A stretch of DNA of 64,000 bases from Herbaspirillum rhizosphaerae (lineage in GTDB: Bacteria > Pseudomonadota > Gammaproteobacteria > Burkholderiales > Burkholderiaceae_D). How positions within the stretch are numbered: the stretch's first letter is position 1; every line of letters starts with the position of its first letter. Of this stretch, positions 55,430-64,000 are shown piece after piece. The notes under the pieces were generated by a model. That model was given only the letters and a program-made list of their open reading frames with translations, had not been told where the DNA came from and did no database searches. A program made the position numbers and the translations under genes. The stretch is taken from assembly GCF_001189965.1 (NCBI RefSeq), contig NZ_LFLU01000012.1:62001-126000 (forward strand), read 5' to 3'.

Positions 55430-56188
55430 ATGCGATTGAAAGACAAAGTAGCCATCGTGACCGGCGCAGGTTCGGGATTCGGTGAAGGCATCGCCAAGAG
55501 CTATGCGCGCGAAGGCGCGCGCGTACTGGTGGCGGACATCAATGAAGCCGCCGGCAAGCGGGTCACGGACGAGATCGTTGCCGCAGGCGGCCAGGCGCGC
55601 TTCATCAAGTCGGACGTCTCCAAAAGCGCCGACATGGCGGCCATGCTGGCAGCCGCGCTGGATGCTTTCGGCGGCTTGCATATCGTCGTCAATAACGCCG
55701 GCACCACGCACCGCAACCGCCCTATGCTGGAAGTGGAAGAAGACGAGTTCGAGCGCATTTATGCCATCAACGTCAAGAGCATCTTCCTCAGCGCCAAGAC
55801 CTTCGTGCCCTACTTCCGCAAGGTCGGCGGCGGCGCCTTCATCAACATCGCCTCGACCGCCGGCATCCGTCCGCGTCCGGGCCTGACCTGGTACAACGGC
55901 AGCAAGGGCGCGGTCATCACCACCAGCAAGTCGATGGCGGCCGAACTCGGCCCGGACAACATCCGCGTCAACTGCGTCAATCCGGTGATTTCTGCGACCG
56001 GCTTGCTGACGGAATTCATGGGCGTGCCCGACACCCCGGAAAACCGCAAGAAATTTACCGCCACGATTCCGCTGGGCCGTTTCTCGACGCCGGACGACAT
56101 CGCCAACGCCTGCCTGTATCTGGGTTCGGACGAGGCATCGTTCATTACCGGCACTTGCCTGGAAGTGGATGGCGGTCGCTGCGTGTAA
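55430..56188 (+). CDS. short-chain dehydrogenase (glucose 1-dehydrogenase-like)
   Basis: 252 residues. It has AIVTGAGSGFGEGIAKSYA, NNAGTT, and the catalytic Y-N-G-S-K. The C-terminus (SFITGTCLEVDGGR) is typical of NAD-dependent SDRs acting on sugars, polyols or hydroxy acids. AAGGAG lies 5 bp before the ATG. It is third in the cassette and follows the aldehyde dehydrogenase after 41 bp. Two distinct SDRs around one ALDH suggest sequential oxidation of a polyol or hydroxy-acid. Confidence 0.93.
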   Translation: MRLKDKVAIVTGAGSGFGEGIAKSYAREGARVLVADINEAAGKRVTDEIVAAGGQARFIKSDVSKSADMAAMLAAALDAFGGLHIVVNNAGTTHRNRPMLEVEEDEFERIYAINVKSIFLSAKTFVPYFRKVGGGAFINIASTAGIRPRPGLTWYNGSKGAVITTSKSMAAELGPDNIRVNCVNPVISATGLLTEFMGVPDTPENRKKFTATIPLGRFSTPDDIANACLYLGSDEASFITGTCLEVDGGRCV

Positions 56189-56270
56189 GCTGACGATACG
56201 CCGGCGAGCGGGAAATAATCGCGCTGACAGGACGCCTGTAAGGGTTTTGTCAGCGTTGGGCCGCTTTACG

Positions 56271-56298
56271 TTAAATCGGCAAAAATTGTGTCTATAAT
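56271..56298 (+). promoter_or_regulatory. promoter in front of the MFS gene
   Basis: TTAAAT (56271-56276), a 16-bp spacer and a perfect TATAAT (56293-56298) lie 120 bp before the transporter. The transporter can thus be expressed separately from the three upstream enzymes. No clear operator was seen. Confidence 0.5.
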
Positions 56299-56417
56299 CA
56301 CGCTGCAATAAAAAAACAAGAACCACAGTAATCAGTACTTAACGAAAGCACGGCCCGAAGAGACTGGCTTTTTATAACAACAAGACTGATCCATTTTTAA
56401 TACGTATGGAGTGAGAC

Positions 56418-57734
56418 ATGTCGTATACCCCAGCACAAGGCATTGCCGCGTCGCCCGGCAACAATGTATCGTTTGAAGAAGCGACCTTTTCCAAGGTCAC
56501 GTGGCGTCTGCTTCCCCTGCTGTTCCTCTGCTATGTCGCGTCCTACCTGGACCGCGTCAACGTCGGGTTCGCCAAGCTGCAAATGCTGCAGGACCTGAAA
56601 TTCAGCGAAACCATCTACGGTCTCGGCGCCGGTATTTTCTTCATCGGCTATTTCATTTTCGAAGTCCCCAGCAACATCATCCTGCACAAGGTCGGCGCGC
56701 GGCTCTGGATCGCCCGCATCATGATCACCTGGGGCATCATTTCCGGCGCGATGATTTTCGTGACGACGCCTGAAATGTTCTATGTCATGCGTTTCTTGCT
56801 GGGTGTGGCCGAAGCCGGCTTCTTCCCCGGCGTGATCTTGTATCTGACTTACTGGTATCCGTCGCATCGCCGCGGCAAGATCACCGCGCTGTTCATGACC
56901 GGTATCGCGATTTCGGGCGTGATCGGCGGTCCGCTGTCGGGCTGGATCATGCATGCCTTCCCGGGCGTGCACGGACTGACCGGCTGGCAATGGATGTTCA
57001 TCCTGGAAGCGATTCCTTCGCTGGTGCTGGGCGTGGTCGTGATCTTCTACCTGAAGGACCGCATCCGCGACGCCAACTGGCTGAGCGAAGAAGAAAAGCG
57101 CCTGCTGGAATCGCAAATCGCACAGGAACAAGCCGACAAGACCGAAGTGTCGCTGGGCCAGATGTTCGCCGACGGCAAGGTCTGGCTGAGCGCAATCATC
57201 TATTTCTGCTTCGTGATGGGCTTGTACGGCGTGAGCTTCTGGCTGCCGACCATCATCAAGACCACCGGCGTCTCGGATCCGCTCAACATCGGCTTGCTGA
57301 CGGCGATTCCTTATGCCATCGCCGCCATTGCGATGATCATGATCGGCCGCAGCGCCGACCAGCAGCGCGAGCGTCGCTGGCACGTTGCGATCCCGGCCTT
57401 CCTGGGTTGCGTCGGCCTGCTGTTCAGCACGGTGTATGACCACAACACGCTGCTGGCGATGGCTTCGCTGACGCTGGCTGCGGTCGGCATCCTGACCACG
57501 CTGCCGCTGTTCTGGAGCCTGCCTACGGCGTTCCTGAGCGGCACTGCGGCGGCTGCCGGCATCGCGCTGATCAACTCGCTGGGCAATCTGGCCGGTTTCG
57601 TCAGCCCGTATCTGGTCGGCTGGCTGAAAGACGCCACCCAAAGCACCAACATGGGCATGTATGTGCTGGCAGGATCGCTGCTGCTTGGGGGACTGCTGAC
57701 GCTGGCGGTGCCGGCCAAGCTGGTGAACAAGTAG
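56418..57734 (+). CDS. MFS transporter, anion:cation symporter family
   Basis: 438 residues with 12 predicted helices and a central polar loop (DRIRDANWLSEEEKRLLESQ). The N-terminal signature FLCYVASYLDRVNVGFAKLQM matches the ACS family (phthalate, tartrate, glucarate, 4-hydroxyphenylacetate importers). GGAG lies 6 bp before the ATG. In context it imports the acidic substrate of the upstream SDR-ALDH-SDR enzymes. Confidence 0.93.
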   Translation: MSYTPAQGIAASPGNNVSFEEATFSKVTWRLLPLLFLCYVASYLDRVNVGFAKLQMLQDLKFSETIYGLGAGIFFIGYFIFEVPSNIILHKVGARLWIARIMITWGIISGAMIFVTTPEMFYVMRFLLGVAEAGFFPGVILYLTYWYPSHRRGKITALFMTGIAISGVIGGPLSGWIMHAFPGVHGLTGWQWMFILEAIPSLVLGVVVIFYLKDRIRDANWLSEEEKRLLESQIAQEQADKTEVSLGQMFADGKVWLSAIIYFCFVMGLYGVSFWLPTIIKTTGVSDPLNIGLLTAIPYAIAAIAMIMIGRSADQQRERRWHVAIPAFLGCVGLLFSTVYDHNTLLAMASLTLAAVGILTTLPLFWSLPTAFLSGTAAAAGIALINSLGNLAGFVSPYLVGWLKDATQSTNMGMYVLAGSLLLGGLLTLAVPAKLVNK

Positions 57735-57777
57735 TACGCGAAAGTAATACGCGAAACAGCACCAAAAGCAATACAGC

Positions 57778-57816
57778 AAAAAACGGCGGACTCCTTATCG
57801 GATCCGCCGTTTTTTC
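57778..57816. terminator. bidirectional terminator after the MFS gene
   Basis: ACGGCGGA (57783-57790) and TCCGCCGT (57803-57810) form an 8-bp stem with a 12-base loop; A-run before and T-run (57810-57816) after. It separates the MFS gene from the convergent phospholipase D-like gene. Confidence 0.85.
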
Positions 57817-57831
57817 ATCCTTGCAAGCGCG

Positions 57832-59604
57832 CTACCGCAGCGCCGGAATCGCCCCCAGCCAGAAGCGCAACTGCGCCGAACGGATTTCTCCCTGATCGCC
57901 GAAGTATTTACCCTGCCATTCATCGGGCTTGACGCTCAGCATGGTGTCGGCTGCCTTCTGCCCTTTTTCCTGCACCATCCAGCGCCATGAAAAGTGATCG
58001 TAGATATCGAGCACGTGGGTCGCGTAAGCCTGCGCCAGCGCTTGCTGCCCTTTGAAGATGGCGAGATTGTCGTCGTTGTCGTAAGACGCCTTGTAGCCGA
58101 GGTTATGGCTGCCGGTGACGACGACGCAGTTGTCGGAAAACGGATCGATGACCACGATCTTGTCGTGCGTGACGGCAAAGCCGGCGGAGAGGATTTCCTT
58201 CTGCCAGCCGGCGGGCACGACCGACGTCAGCGCCTTGGCCGAGATCACGCGCGGATCCTGTTTGCCCGGCGCATCACCCTTCTTGCGCTTGGGTGGCTCC
58301 ACGCCTTGCAACTCATAGAGGAAGCCGGCCGCTGATGACGGATTGGTGACACAGCCGCGCACGAAGAGATCCTTGTTGGCCTTCTGCGCTTGCGCCACCC
58401 AATTGACGATGCTGGGCGTGCCCGGATAGAACGCCAGGAACAGCACGGCATGCTGCGCACCGGCGATCAATGCGGCGACTTCGTCAATGTCGGACGGACG
58501 CGCTTCGTTGCTCCGCGAGCGTCCGCGCGCTTTGGGCGTATTGGGAGAGAACCAGCTGGTCACGGTTGAGCTATCGGCTTGTTTGATCACTTTCGACCTG
58601 GCGTCCCAGGCGCGCAGCTTTGCGCCCTGCAAGGCCTTGGCGTCGTCGCCGGCGGCTTCAGTATCGGCTGCGAGCTGGTTCCAGTAGTCGAGATAGCGTT
58701 TTGCCAGCGCCGCATCGTCGGAGACGATGGTGTTGTTGGTTTGCGTGCACAGGCCGGTCGAGGTCCAGTTGGTCGAGCCGAACAATACCGCCTGCGGCTT
58801 GCCCTTGGCATCCACGTAGACCAGGAACTTGTTATGCGCAATGTGATTGGACGCCACCATGCGATCGATGAGAACGCCGGCCGTCTTGCGCAGGCGCTTG
58901 CGCGAGGCGTCGTTGCCGTCGGTGATGCCGCTGGCGCTTTGCTGGTCGCCTGCTTTGGGATTGGAAAGGATAAGGTGCAGCTTCTTGCCGGCTTTTTCCA
59001 GCGCGCCGATCAACTCGTCGTCGCCCAGTTCGTACAAGGCGGCATAGAGCGTGCCGCCCTTGCCTGCTCGCGCCACGAAATCCAGCAAGGCCGCGATCAT
59101 GTCGCCGGCCAGGCTCTTGCGCATGGCGTTGCCGGGTTGCGCCACCATGTTCAGCAGGCTTTCCTTGTCGGGATGGCCATCCATGGCGCGCGAGACGCGT
59201 TGCGTCGAGATCAGGCCGCGATTGAAGTAGGCCTGCAAATCCGGCGCGATCTGCGGGCCCAGCGTGACTTCATTGGAAACGGCAAAGCCGACCCGCATCG
59301 GCGTGAGGTTTCCCGGCGTGCCTTCCAGCGGCACGATCTTGTAGCGGAAGCTGCGATTTCCTTTGCCGGCGATCAGACGGGCATAGGGATCTTTCCAGTA
59401 GAACTTCTGTATCGGAAATTGGGCGGTGGTCTGTGCAGGCACACGTTTGGTACCGGGAAACACGGCCATCGAAGGCAGCGCCGTTTCCTTGCCTTTGGCA
59501 TCGATCCGGTACACCGCAAAACCCATGCATCCGGGCAGCTTGCGGCCATAACTCCATGCAATCACGACAACGTCGTTGTCGGCAAACGCTACAGCATTTT
59601 GCAT
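57832..59604 (-). CDS. phospholipase D-like protein
   Basis: 590 residues. ATG at 59602-59604 follows a strong AGGAGG site; a GTG 6 bp upstream was rejected. Two HxK motifs are present, each with a following GS(T/H)N segment: HNKFLVYVDAKG with GSTNWTSTG, and HDKIVVIDPFSD with GSHNLGYKA. The pair builds one active site in a PLD fold. The first 150 residues form a separate domain with a fibronectin-like pattern. No signal peptide is visible. Functions may be phospholipid hydrolysis or an effector role; the target cannot be told. Confidence 0.88.
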   Translation of the reverse strand: MQNAVAFADNDVVVIAWSYGRKLPGCMGFAVYRIDAKGKETALPSMAVFPGTKRVPAQTTAQFPIQKFYWKDPYARLIAGKGNRSFRYKIVPLEGTPGNLTPMRVGFAVSNEVTLGPQIAPDLQAYFNRGLISTQRVSRAMDGHPDKESLLNMVAQPGNAMRKSLAGDMIAALLDFVARAGKGGTLYAALYELGDDELIGALEKAGKKLHLILSNPKAGDQQSASGITDGNDASRKRLRKTAGVLIDRMVASNHIAHNKFLVYVDAKGKPQAVLFGSTNWTSTGLCTQTNNTIVSDDAALAKRYLDYWNQLAADTEAAGDDAKALQGAKLRAWDARSKVIKQADSSTVTSWFSPNTPKARGRSRSNEARPSDIDEVAALIAGAQHAVLFLAFYPGTPSIVNWVAQAQKANKDLFVRGCVTNPSSAAGFLYELQGVEPPKRKKGDAPGKQDPRVISAKALTSVVPAGWQKEILSAGFAVTHDKIVVIDPFSDNCVVVTGSHNLGYKASYDNDDNLAIFKGQQALAQAYATHVLDIYDHFSWRWMVQEKGQKAADTMLSVKPDEWQGKYFGDQGEIRSAQLRFWLGAIPALR

Positions 59605-59813
59605 ACACACCTCCTATCCGAATGCCATCCGATCATCAGAAACCTGCGACGCACTGCCCTGCACTCATTCCTGCATAGCAAAGTAGCGCCGCCATATGAC
59701 CGGACAATGACGGGAAAAGATTGGCCTGCTCAGGGCCGGATGTGTATTAAACGAAAAACCCGGGAGGATTTCGACTTGCAGCAAAACAAATAACGATGGA
59801 TCGCATGCCCCGA

Positions 59814-60383
59814 TCAGCGCGCCAGACGCCGCCAGACCTGTTCAAGCGCAGCCTCCAGGTTGGCGCCGTCGCCCTGCACCAGCCCGACGCCGTATTCCTT
59901 TCTGGTGACTGCTCCATCGAACAAGTCCACGCCCCAGACGACATCGTTTGCCGACGTCGACGGCAGCTTGTCCGGAAAACGCCAGACCGCATTGGCCAAC
60001 CCGATGAGCTCGGCGACGTCGTCATCGCTCAAGGGCACGGTGCGGCTTTGCACTACCGCGAGCTTGTGCGTCTCGGTATTGAGCTGGGTGATGAAGCGCG
60101 TCATCTTGCGCTGGTCGATATCGACCGCTTCCCAATAACCGGCCGGCGTCGAAAAACTGCCGTTGGACAGGACCACGCCCCGGCGCGGAATCATCTCGGG
60201 CGGTATGCTGATCTTGCAATCGGTGCAGATTTTTTCCTTGACCGGCGCGTAGGCGGGCAAAGCGGATGTTGCTGCCTGCTGCGTGTTCTCAGTTGCGCGA
60301 GTGTTCGTCGCCATGCAAATCGCCGCCAATGCGATCGCCATGCTTGCCATGGCTGCGCGACGCAGTTGCTTGTTCGCTTTCAT
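59814..60383 (-). CDS. secreted protein of unknown function
   Basis: 189 residues from ATG at 60381-60383, with AAGGAATAC before it. The signal segment is hydrophobic (RAAMASMAIALAAICMATNTRA). A CxxC pair follows (EKICTDCKISIPP), compatible with a disulphide or metal site. The rest is an alpha/beta domain (VVLSNGSFSTPAGYWEAVDI, AVVQSRTVPLSDDDVAELIG, DLFDGAVTRKEYGVGLVQGD). No family is recognised. It lies between the PLD-like gene and the DUF4157 protein on the same strand, but with gaps of about 200 bp on each side. Confidence 0.75.
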   Translation of the reverse strand: MKANKQLRRAAMASMAIALAAICMATNTRATENTQQAATSALPAYAPVKEKICTDCKISIPPEMIPRRGVVLSNGSFSTPAGYWEAVDIDQRKMTRFITQLNTETHKLAVVQSRTVPLSDDDVAELIGLANAVWRFPDKLPSTSANDVVWGVDLFDGAVTRKEYGVGLVQGDGANLEAALEQVWRRLAR

Positions 60384-60573
60384 GTATTCCTTGTCGTGAT
60401 TTGATCCTCTCAAGCAGAAAGGATGACGCTGTCAAAGACCGATGTACGTCGGATTGCGTCGCCGGAGGAAAACGCTGATGTTTTCGCGATGTTTTTATGA
60501 CGTCGCAGCGGGAATCGACGATCGTGAATTCTCGTCCTCGCCTCAATGAAAAGAAACGCTGCGTGTCATCAGT

Positions 60574-62343
60574 TTACAGAATATTAATCCATTCGGGGTC
60601 GGCGTTGAGGCCCGCACCGGCGTCATAGCGGACTTGATACTTCCAGTAAGGACGAGTGTCATTATTCAGCGTTCTTGCCGGTAAACGACTATCTTTCCAA
60701 GGCAGATTATCCGCGGTTGCACCACCGGCAGGTATCTGTGCAGGATCCGGCGTGAAGAACGATGCCTTCATCTGCAAACCCGTAGCATACTGTGCCGCCA
60801 ATCCATTGGCCATTGTACGCAGCATACCGCCTGCACCCGTGATGCCAGCTGGCAAAGCTTCTCCAGTTTGAACTGCGCCGGGCCTGTGATTAGCGTAGTG
60901 GTCGTTCAGTGTTGCCACCATGTTCGTGTAGAGGTTAGCACCCGTCATCCCAAATAAAGGAATAACTTCGTACCAAAGCGCGACATGTGCATCCAAGGTA
61001 TCTTCGTCGGTACTTATCGCCTGAGCGTGAGCCGGCACGCCATTATTGTTAGCTAACGTAACACCGGTCAGCAATGACGCTGGAAACGTTGGAGGGTTGC
61101 CAACGACATAAGGCGTTCCCGCATTCGCGTGTCCGGCCCCGGCAATACCGATATTGTCTCCCCCTATGAGTAACGCGTCGAGGCTTCCCCCTGCCGATGT
61201 AAAGAAATTCGTGTGTAAACTATCTCCCAGAAAATTTTCCATATGTGATGCATGCCTGTTATTGAACCCGGGTGGGCCGAGCACTATGTTATTGGCATTG
61301 TTATTGGCATCTGAGGCAAGTGCGTGATGAATCAAATGCATGCGGGTGTAATTGTGCCCATTCTCGCCAATTCTCGGGTGAACATCTATTCTTGTGTTGA
61401 CCCCGCCCCCAACACCACCTACAAGCGTGTAATTGTTCGGATCCAGAGTCGCCCATCCAAGCGTATCTGCGGGGTCTGAATCGGCATCATAACTACACTC
61501 CGTTGCTATCTCGGCTTGATTGGGATGGAAAGCCGTGACGCCCGTATTGGTCAGACTTCCCGCCACATACCGCGCAAAGTTGCCATTTGGCGCCACCTTT
61601 GCAAGTTGTACGATACGATTGCCAGCCGAATAAGCGGAGGCTGTTTGGGTGTTATCCGCCTTCCTTTGTAAGGCACCTTCCGCGACGCCCGCTTTGGCCC
61701 CCATGATATCGGCCTCAGACTCCAGTCCGACATCATCATTCACGGACATCCCATCCCTCATCTGCATGGTCGGCTGCACTCGCCCCTGCGCCTGCTGCAC
61801 CACATGCCATGCCTCATGCGGTAAATGCCGCTCCTGCCCCGGTGCGACATGGATGTCGCTGCCCTGCGCATAGGCATGTGCATTCAGTTGCGCCGGTTGC
61901 GGCGAGTTGTAATGCACTTTTACACCGTCCAGCGATATGCCGGACAGCGATTCGATGCCGGATTTGAGATTGTCGGGCAAACCCGTCTGATTGGGCCGGG
62001 TTTCGGGCTGTGTTTCCAGTTGCACCGGCATCGCCGAGGAAGATTTTCCTTGCAACGTTTTTTCTTCGTCCTCTTCGAGACGCTGCACCACCTCGAATTT
62101 TCCTTGCAGCGGCGGCTCTTCGTCCTTCGTTTTCTGCTGAACGGCAGCGTTCGAGAACCCACCCCTGATGCTGTCCATCTCCGCTTTTTGCTGTATCGCC
62201 TGAGGGCCGTCATTAGCCAATTCGATCAATTTTTCCTGCTCCCCCGCTATCGGACGATTATCGGAAAAATCCGGTTGCGCCTTCGCTTGCCGGACGGGTG
62301 ACGGCGGGATTCGATCACCGGCGGCAAACACTGATGTTCTCAT
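60574..62343 (-). CDS. DUF4157 (eCIS-core) domain protein, possible toxin
   Basis: 589 residues. A low-complexity leader (about 1-120) holds repeated short Q-rich motifs (PPLQGK, VVQRLE, TLQGK, MPVQLE). The DUF4157 domain follows (about 122-220): LPDNLKSGIESLSGISLDGV, then HYNSPQPAQLNAHAYAQG and LPHEAWHVVQQ with an HExxH-like H176-E-A-W-H180 and G206-L-E-S-E-A-D. This domain is typical of proteins tied to extracellular contractile injection systems. A linker with LQRK and VQLAK precedes a C-terminal region (about 255-589) of unknown fold. It contains NYTRMHLIHHALAS and NNIVLGPPGFNNRHASHMEN, faintly like nuclease-type polymorphic toxins. This C-terminal coding part is GC-poorer than its neighbours. 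Confidence 0.85.
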   Translation of the reverse strand: MRTSVFAAGDRIPPSPVRQAKAQPDFSDNRPIAGEQEKLIELANDGPQAIQQKAEMDSIRGGFSNAAVQQKTKDEEPPLQGKFEVVQRLEEDEEKTLQGKSSSAMPVQLETQPETRPNQTGLPDNLKSGIESLSGISLDGVKVHYNSPQPAQLNAHAYAQGSDIHVAPGQERHLPHEAWHVVQQAQGRVQPTMQMRDGMSVNDDVGLESEADIMGAKAGVAEGALQRKADNTQTASAYSAGNRIVQLAKVAPNGNFARYVAGSLTNTGVTAFHPNQAEIATECSYDADSDPADTLGWATLDPNNYTLVGGVGGGVNTRIDVHPRIGENGHNYTRMHLIHHALASDANNNANNIVLGPPGFNNRHASHMENFLGDSLHTNFFTSAGGSLDALLIGGDNIGIAGAGHANAGTPYVVGNPPTFPASLLTGVTLANNNGVPAHAQAISTDEDTLDAHVALWYEVIPLFGMTGANLYTNMVATLNDHYANHRPGAVQTGEALPAGITGAGGMLRTMANGLAAQYATGLQMKASFFTPDPAQIPAGGATADNLPWKDSRLPARTLNNDTRPYWKYQVRYDAGAGLNADPEWINIL

Positions 62344-62657
62344 GATGGTTTCACCTCGTCTGGGTTAACAATTGATCAACAAAAATATTGCAAAACGCCG
62401 GCACCGACAAATATAGCACCAACCCGGCACAGCGCTTACGGCTGCTCATCCCGTTGTTATCGGAATCATGTGACCGCACGCCAGCCAGCGCAGAAATGAA
62501 TCGCAACAACACCATCCAAGAAGAATCCACACAGCCGCGATAATCAATGCCGTCCTGCCGTTGCTGCCAATTATCGTTGTCGAAACAGCGCGATCCCGTA
62601 GGATCGTCGCTTCTCTGTCAAAATGGCGCTTTCAGCCGTCATGCACACCGCCCCTTC
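62344..62657. other. 314-bp divergent intergenic region
   Basis: The space between the DUF4157 and selO starts holds no convincing gene. It is AT-rich next to the DUF4157 start (around 62365-62415), with short palindromes such as TTGATCAA and GTTAAC, and becomes GC-rich towards selO. It must contain both divergent promoters, but no clear -35/-10 pair could be fixed. Confidence 0.5.
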
Positions 62658-64000
62658 ATGAATTCTCCAGCCTCCCCACCCGTCGTCGACACCAGCGCCA
62701 ACGAGACAGCAGCACTGCTGCCGTTCGGCAATGCCTTTGCAGAGCTGCCGCCGGCGTTCTATACGCACTTGCAGCCGACGCCTTTGCGCGCGCCGTATCT
62801 GGTCGGCGTCAGTACCGAGGCGGCAGCCTTGATCGGCCTCGACCCGGCGATGGCGAACAGCAGCAGCTTTGTCGACGTCTTCACCGGCAACGCCATTGCG
62901 CGCGACTCCAAACCGCTGGCGGCAGTGTATTCCGGTCACCAGTTCGGCGTCTGGGCCGGCCAGCTCGGCGACGGTCGTGCGATTCTGCTCGGCGATCTGC
63001 CGGCGCGTGACGGCGGCCGGATGGAATTGCAACTCAAAGGCGCCGGCCAGACGCCTTATTCGCGCATGGGCGACGGCCGCGCCGTGCTGCGTTCGTCGAT
63101 CCGCGAATTCCTGTGTTCCGAGGCGATGGCCGGCCTGGGCATTCCGACCACGCGCGCGCTGTGCGTGACCGGCTCGGACCAGCAAGTCCGGCGCGAGACC
63201 ATGGAAACTACTGCGGTGGTCACGCGCATGTCGCCCAGTTTCATCCGTTTCGGTTCGTTTGAGCATTGGTATTACAACAAGCGCCACGACGAACTGAAAC
63301 TGCTGGCGGACAACGTCATCGCCCATTTCTATCCGGAATTTCTCGGCGCCGACAATCCCTATCGCGAACTGCTGGCCGAAGTGACGCGCCGCACCGCACA
63401 CCTGATGGCGCACTGGCAGGCGGTCGGCTTCATGCACGGCGTGATGAACACCGACAACATGTCCATCCTCGGCCTGACGCTGGATTACGGCCCCTTCGGC
63501 TTCATGGAAGCCTTCGACGCCCGCCACATCTGCAATCACACCGACCAGCAAGGCCGCTATTCATATCAGATGCAGCCGCGCATCGGCCAGTGGAACTGCT
63601 TTGCGCTGGGACAGGCGCTGCTGCCGCTGATCGGCAGCGTGGAAGACACCGAAGCCGCCTTGTCGCAATACGAAGCGCAATTCGCTGCGAAAAACGACGC
63701 CCTGCTGCACGCCAAGCTGGGACTGGCGACGCATCAGCCGGACGACGACAAACTGTTCGAGGCAATGTTTGCCATCCTGCAAGCCGGCCATGTCGATTTC
63801 ACGCTGTTCTTCCGCCGCCTGAGCGACCTGCAAGCGGCCGGCAGCGCCGGTGACGAAGCCTTGCGCGACTTGTTTATCGAAAGACCCGCTTTCGATGCCT
63901 GGGCCGGGCAATACCGCGCCCGCCTGCAGCAGGAAAACAGCCAGGATGCGCCAAGGAAACTTGCAATGGACGCAAGCAACCCCAAATACGTGCTACGGAA
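62658..64000 (+). CDS. selO: SelO protein AMPylase (UPF0061/YdiU), 3'-truncated by window
   Basis: About 447 of roughly 490 residues are present; the frame is open to the window edge. The protein-kinase-like SelO signatures are visible: [53 protein letters not shown], and the catalytic [20 protein letters not shown]. SelO transfers AMP to Ser/Thr/Tyr of target proteins under redox stress. The ATG at 62658 (M-N-S-P-A-S) follows a CCCCTTC stretch without a strong ribosome site. It is divergent from the DUF4157 gene. Confidence 0.95.
   Translation, partial: MNSPASPPVVDTSANETAALLPFGNAFAELPPAFYTHLQPTPLRAPYLVGVSTEAAALIGLDPAMANSSSFVDVFTGNAIARDSKPLAAVYSGHQFGVWAGQLGDGRAILLGDLPARDGGRMELQLKGAGQTPYSRMGDGRAVLRSSIREFLCSEAMAGLGIPTTRALCVTGSDQQVRRETMETTAVVTRMSPSFIRFGSFEHWYYNKRHDELKLLADNVIAHFYPEFLGADNPYRELLAEVTRRTAHLMAHWQAVGFMHGVMNTDNMSILGLTLDYGPFGFMEAFDARHICNHTDQQGRYSYQMQPRIGQWNCFALGQALLPLIGSVEDTEAALSQYEAQFAAKNDALLHAKLGLATHQPDDDKLFEAMFAILQAGHVDFTLFFRRLSDLQAAGSAGDEALRDLFIERPAFDAWAGQYRARLQQENSQDAPRKLAMDASNPKYVLR

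Overview
The window reads as a chromosomal segment of a GC-rich betaproteobacterium. Gene content (DNA polymerase II, a large single-chain indolepyruvate oxidoreductase, a dense set of LysR/MocR/GntR regulators, many short-chain dehydrogenases, an FNR with all four cluster cysteines, a phosphonate uptake cassette) fits Burkholderiales, and most closely the Oxalobacteraceae (Herbaspirillum-like). That placement is inference from gene content and codon bias. No rRNA, tRNA, CRISPR array, prophage or complete insertion sequence was seen. Gene density is about 90 percent.

Layout. 0.2-2.3 kb: a two-component system of the TctD/TctE type, with helical-phase repeats in front of it. 2.4-5.1 kb: a small secreted protein, a methyltransferase, a small coiled-coil protein and a universal stress protein. 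5.2-8.6 kb: two pirins and a DoxX protein facing a LysR regulator across two overlapping dyads. 8.6-11.7 kb: an MFS pump with a GlxA-type regulator, and an isochorismatase-like hydrolase. 11.7-15.1 kb: FNR followed by PAP2 phosphatase, diacylglycerol-kinase-like and metallophosphoesterase genes. 15.1-24.5 kb: small accessory genes, AraC and LysR regulators, an oxidoreductase, polB and an MscS channel. 24.8-30.7 kb: an enoyl-CoA hydratase/acyl-CoA dehydrogenase pair and indolepyruvate oxidoreductase. 31-33.4 kb: small membrane protein, lipoprotein, monooxygenase and hydrolase. 33.5-37.6 kb: a three-subunit Tat/GMC/cytochrome c dehydrogenase preceded by a LacI-type palindrome. 37.9-45.2 kb: a PAS-GGDEF cyclase, an unusual ferredoxin-reductase/M24 fusion with a divergent MocR regulator, a class D beta-lactamase and a sterol-desaturase-like hydroxylase. 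45.5-50.8 kb: a 2-aminoethylphosphonate-type ABC transporter with an FAD-dependent amine oxidase. 51-57.7 kb: LysR, GntR and a SDR-ALDH-SDR-MFS catabolic cassette. 57.8-62.3 kb: a phospholipase D-like protein, a secreted protein and a large DUF4157 (eCIS-core) protein. 62.7 kb to the end: selO, cut by the window edge.

The most unusual items are: the 574-residue protein joining a [2Fe-2S]/FAD/NAD reductase to a metal-complete M24 pita-bread domain; the orphan DUF4157 protein with a variable-looking, GC-poorer C-terminus; and a four-copy family of about 80-96 bp intergenic elements that can fold into a three-armed structure, one copy lying inside a longer inverted repeat. Several operators can also be read: two dyads before the pirin-linked LysR, a 14-bp LacI-like palindrome before the dehydrogenase operon, and repeats before the MocR gene.
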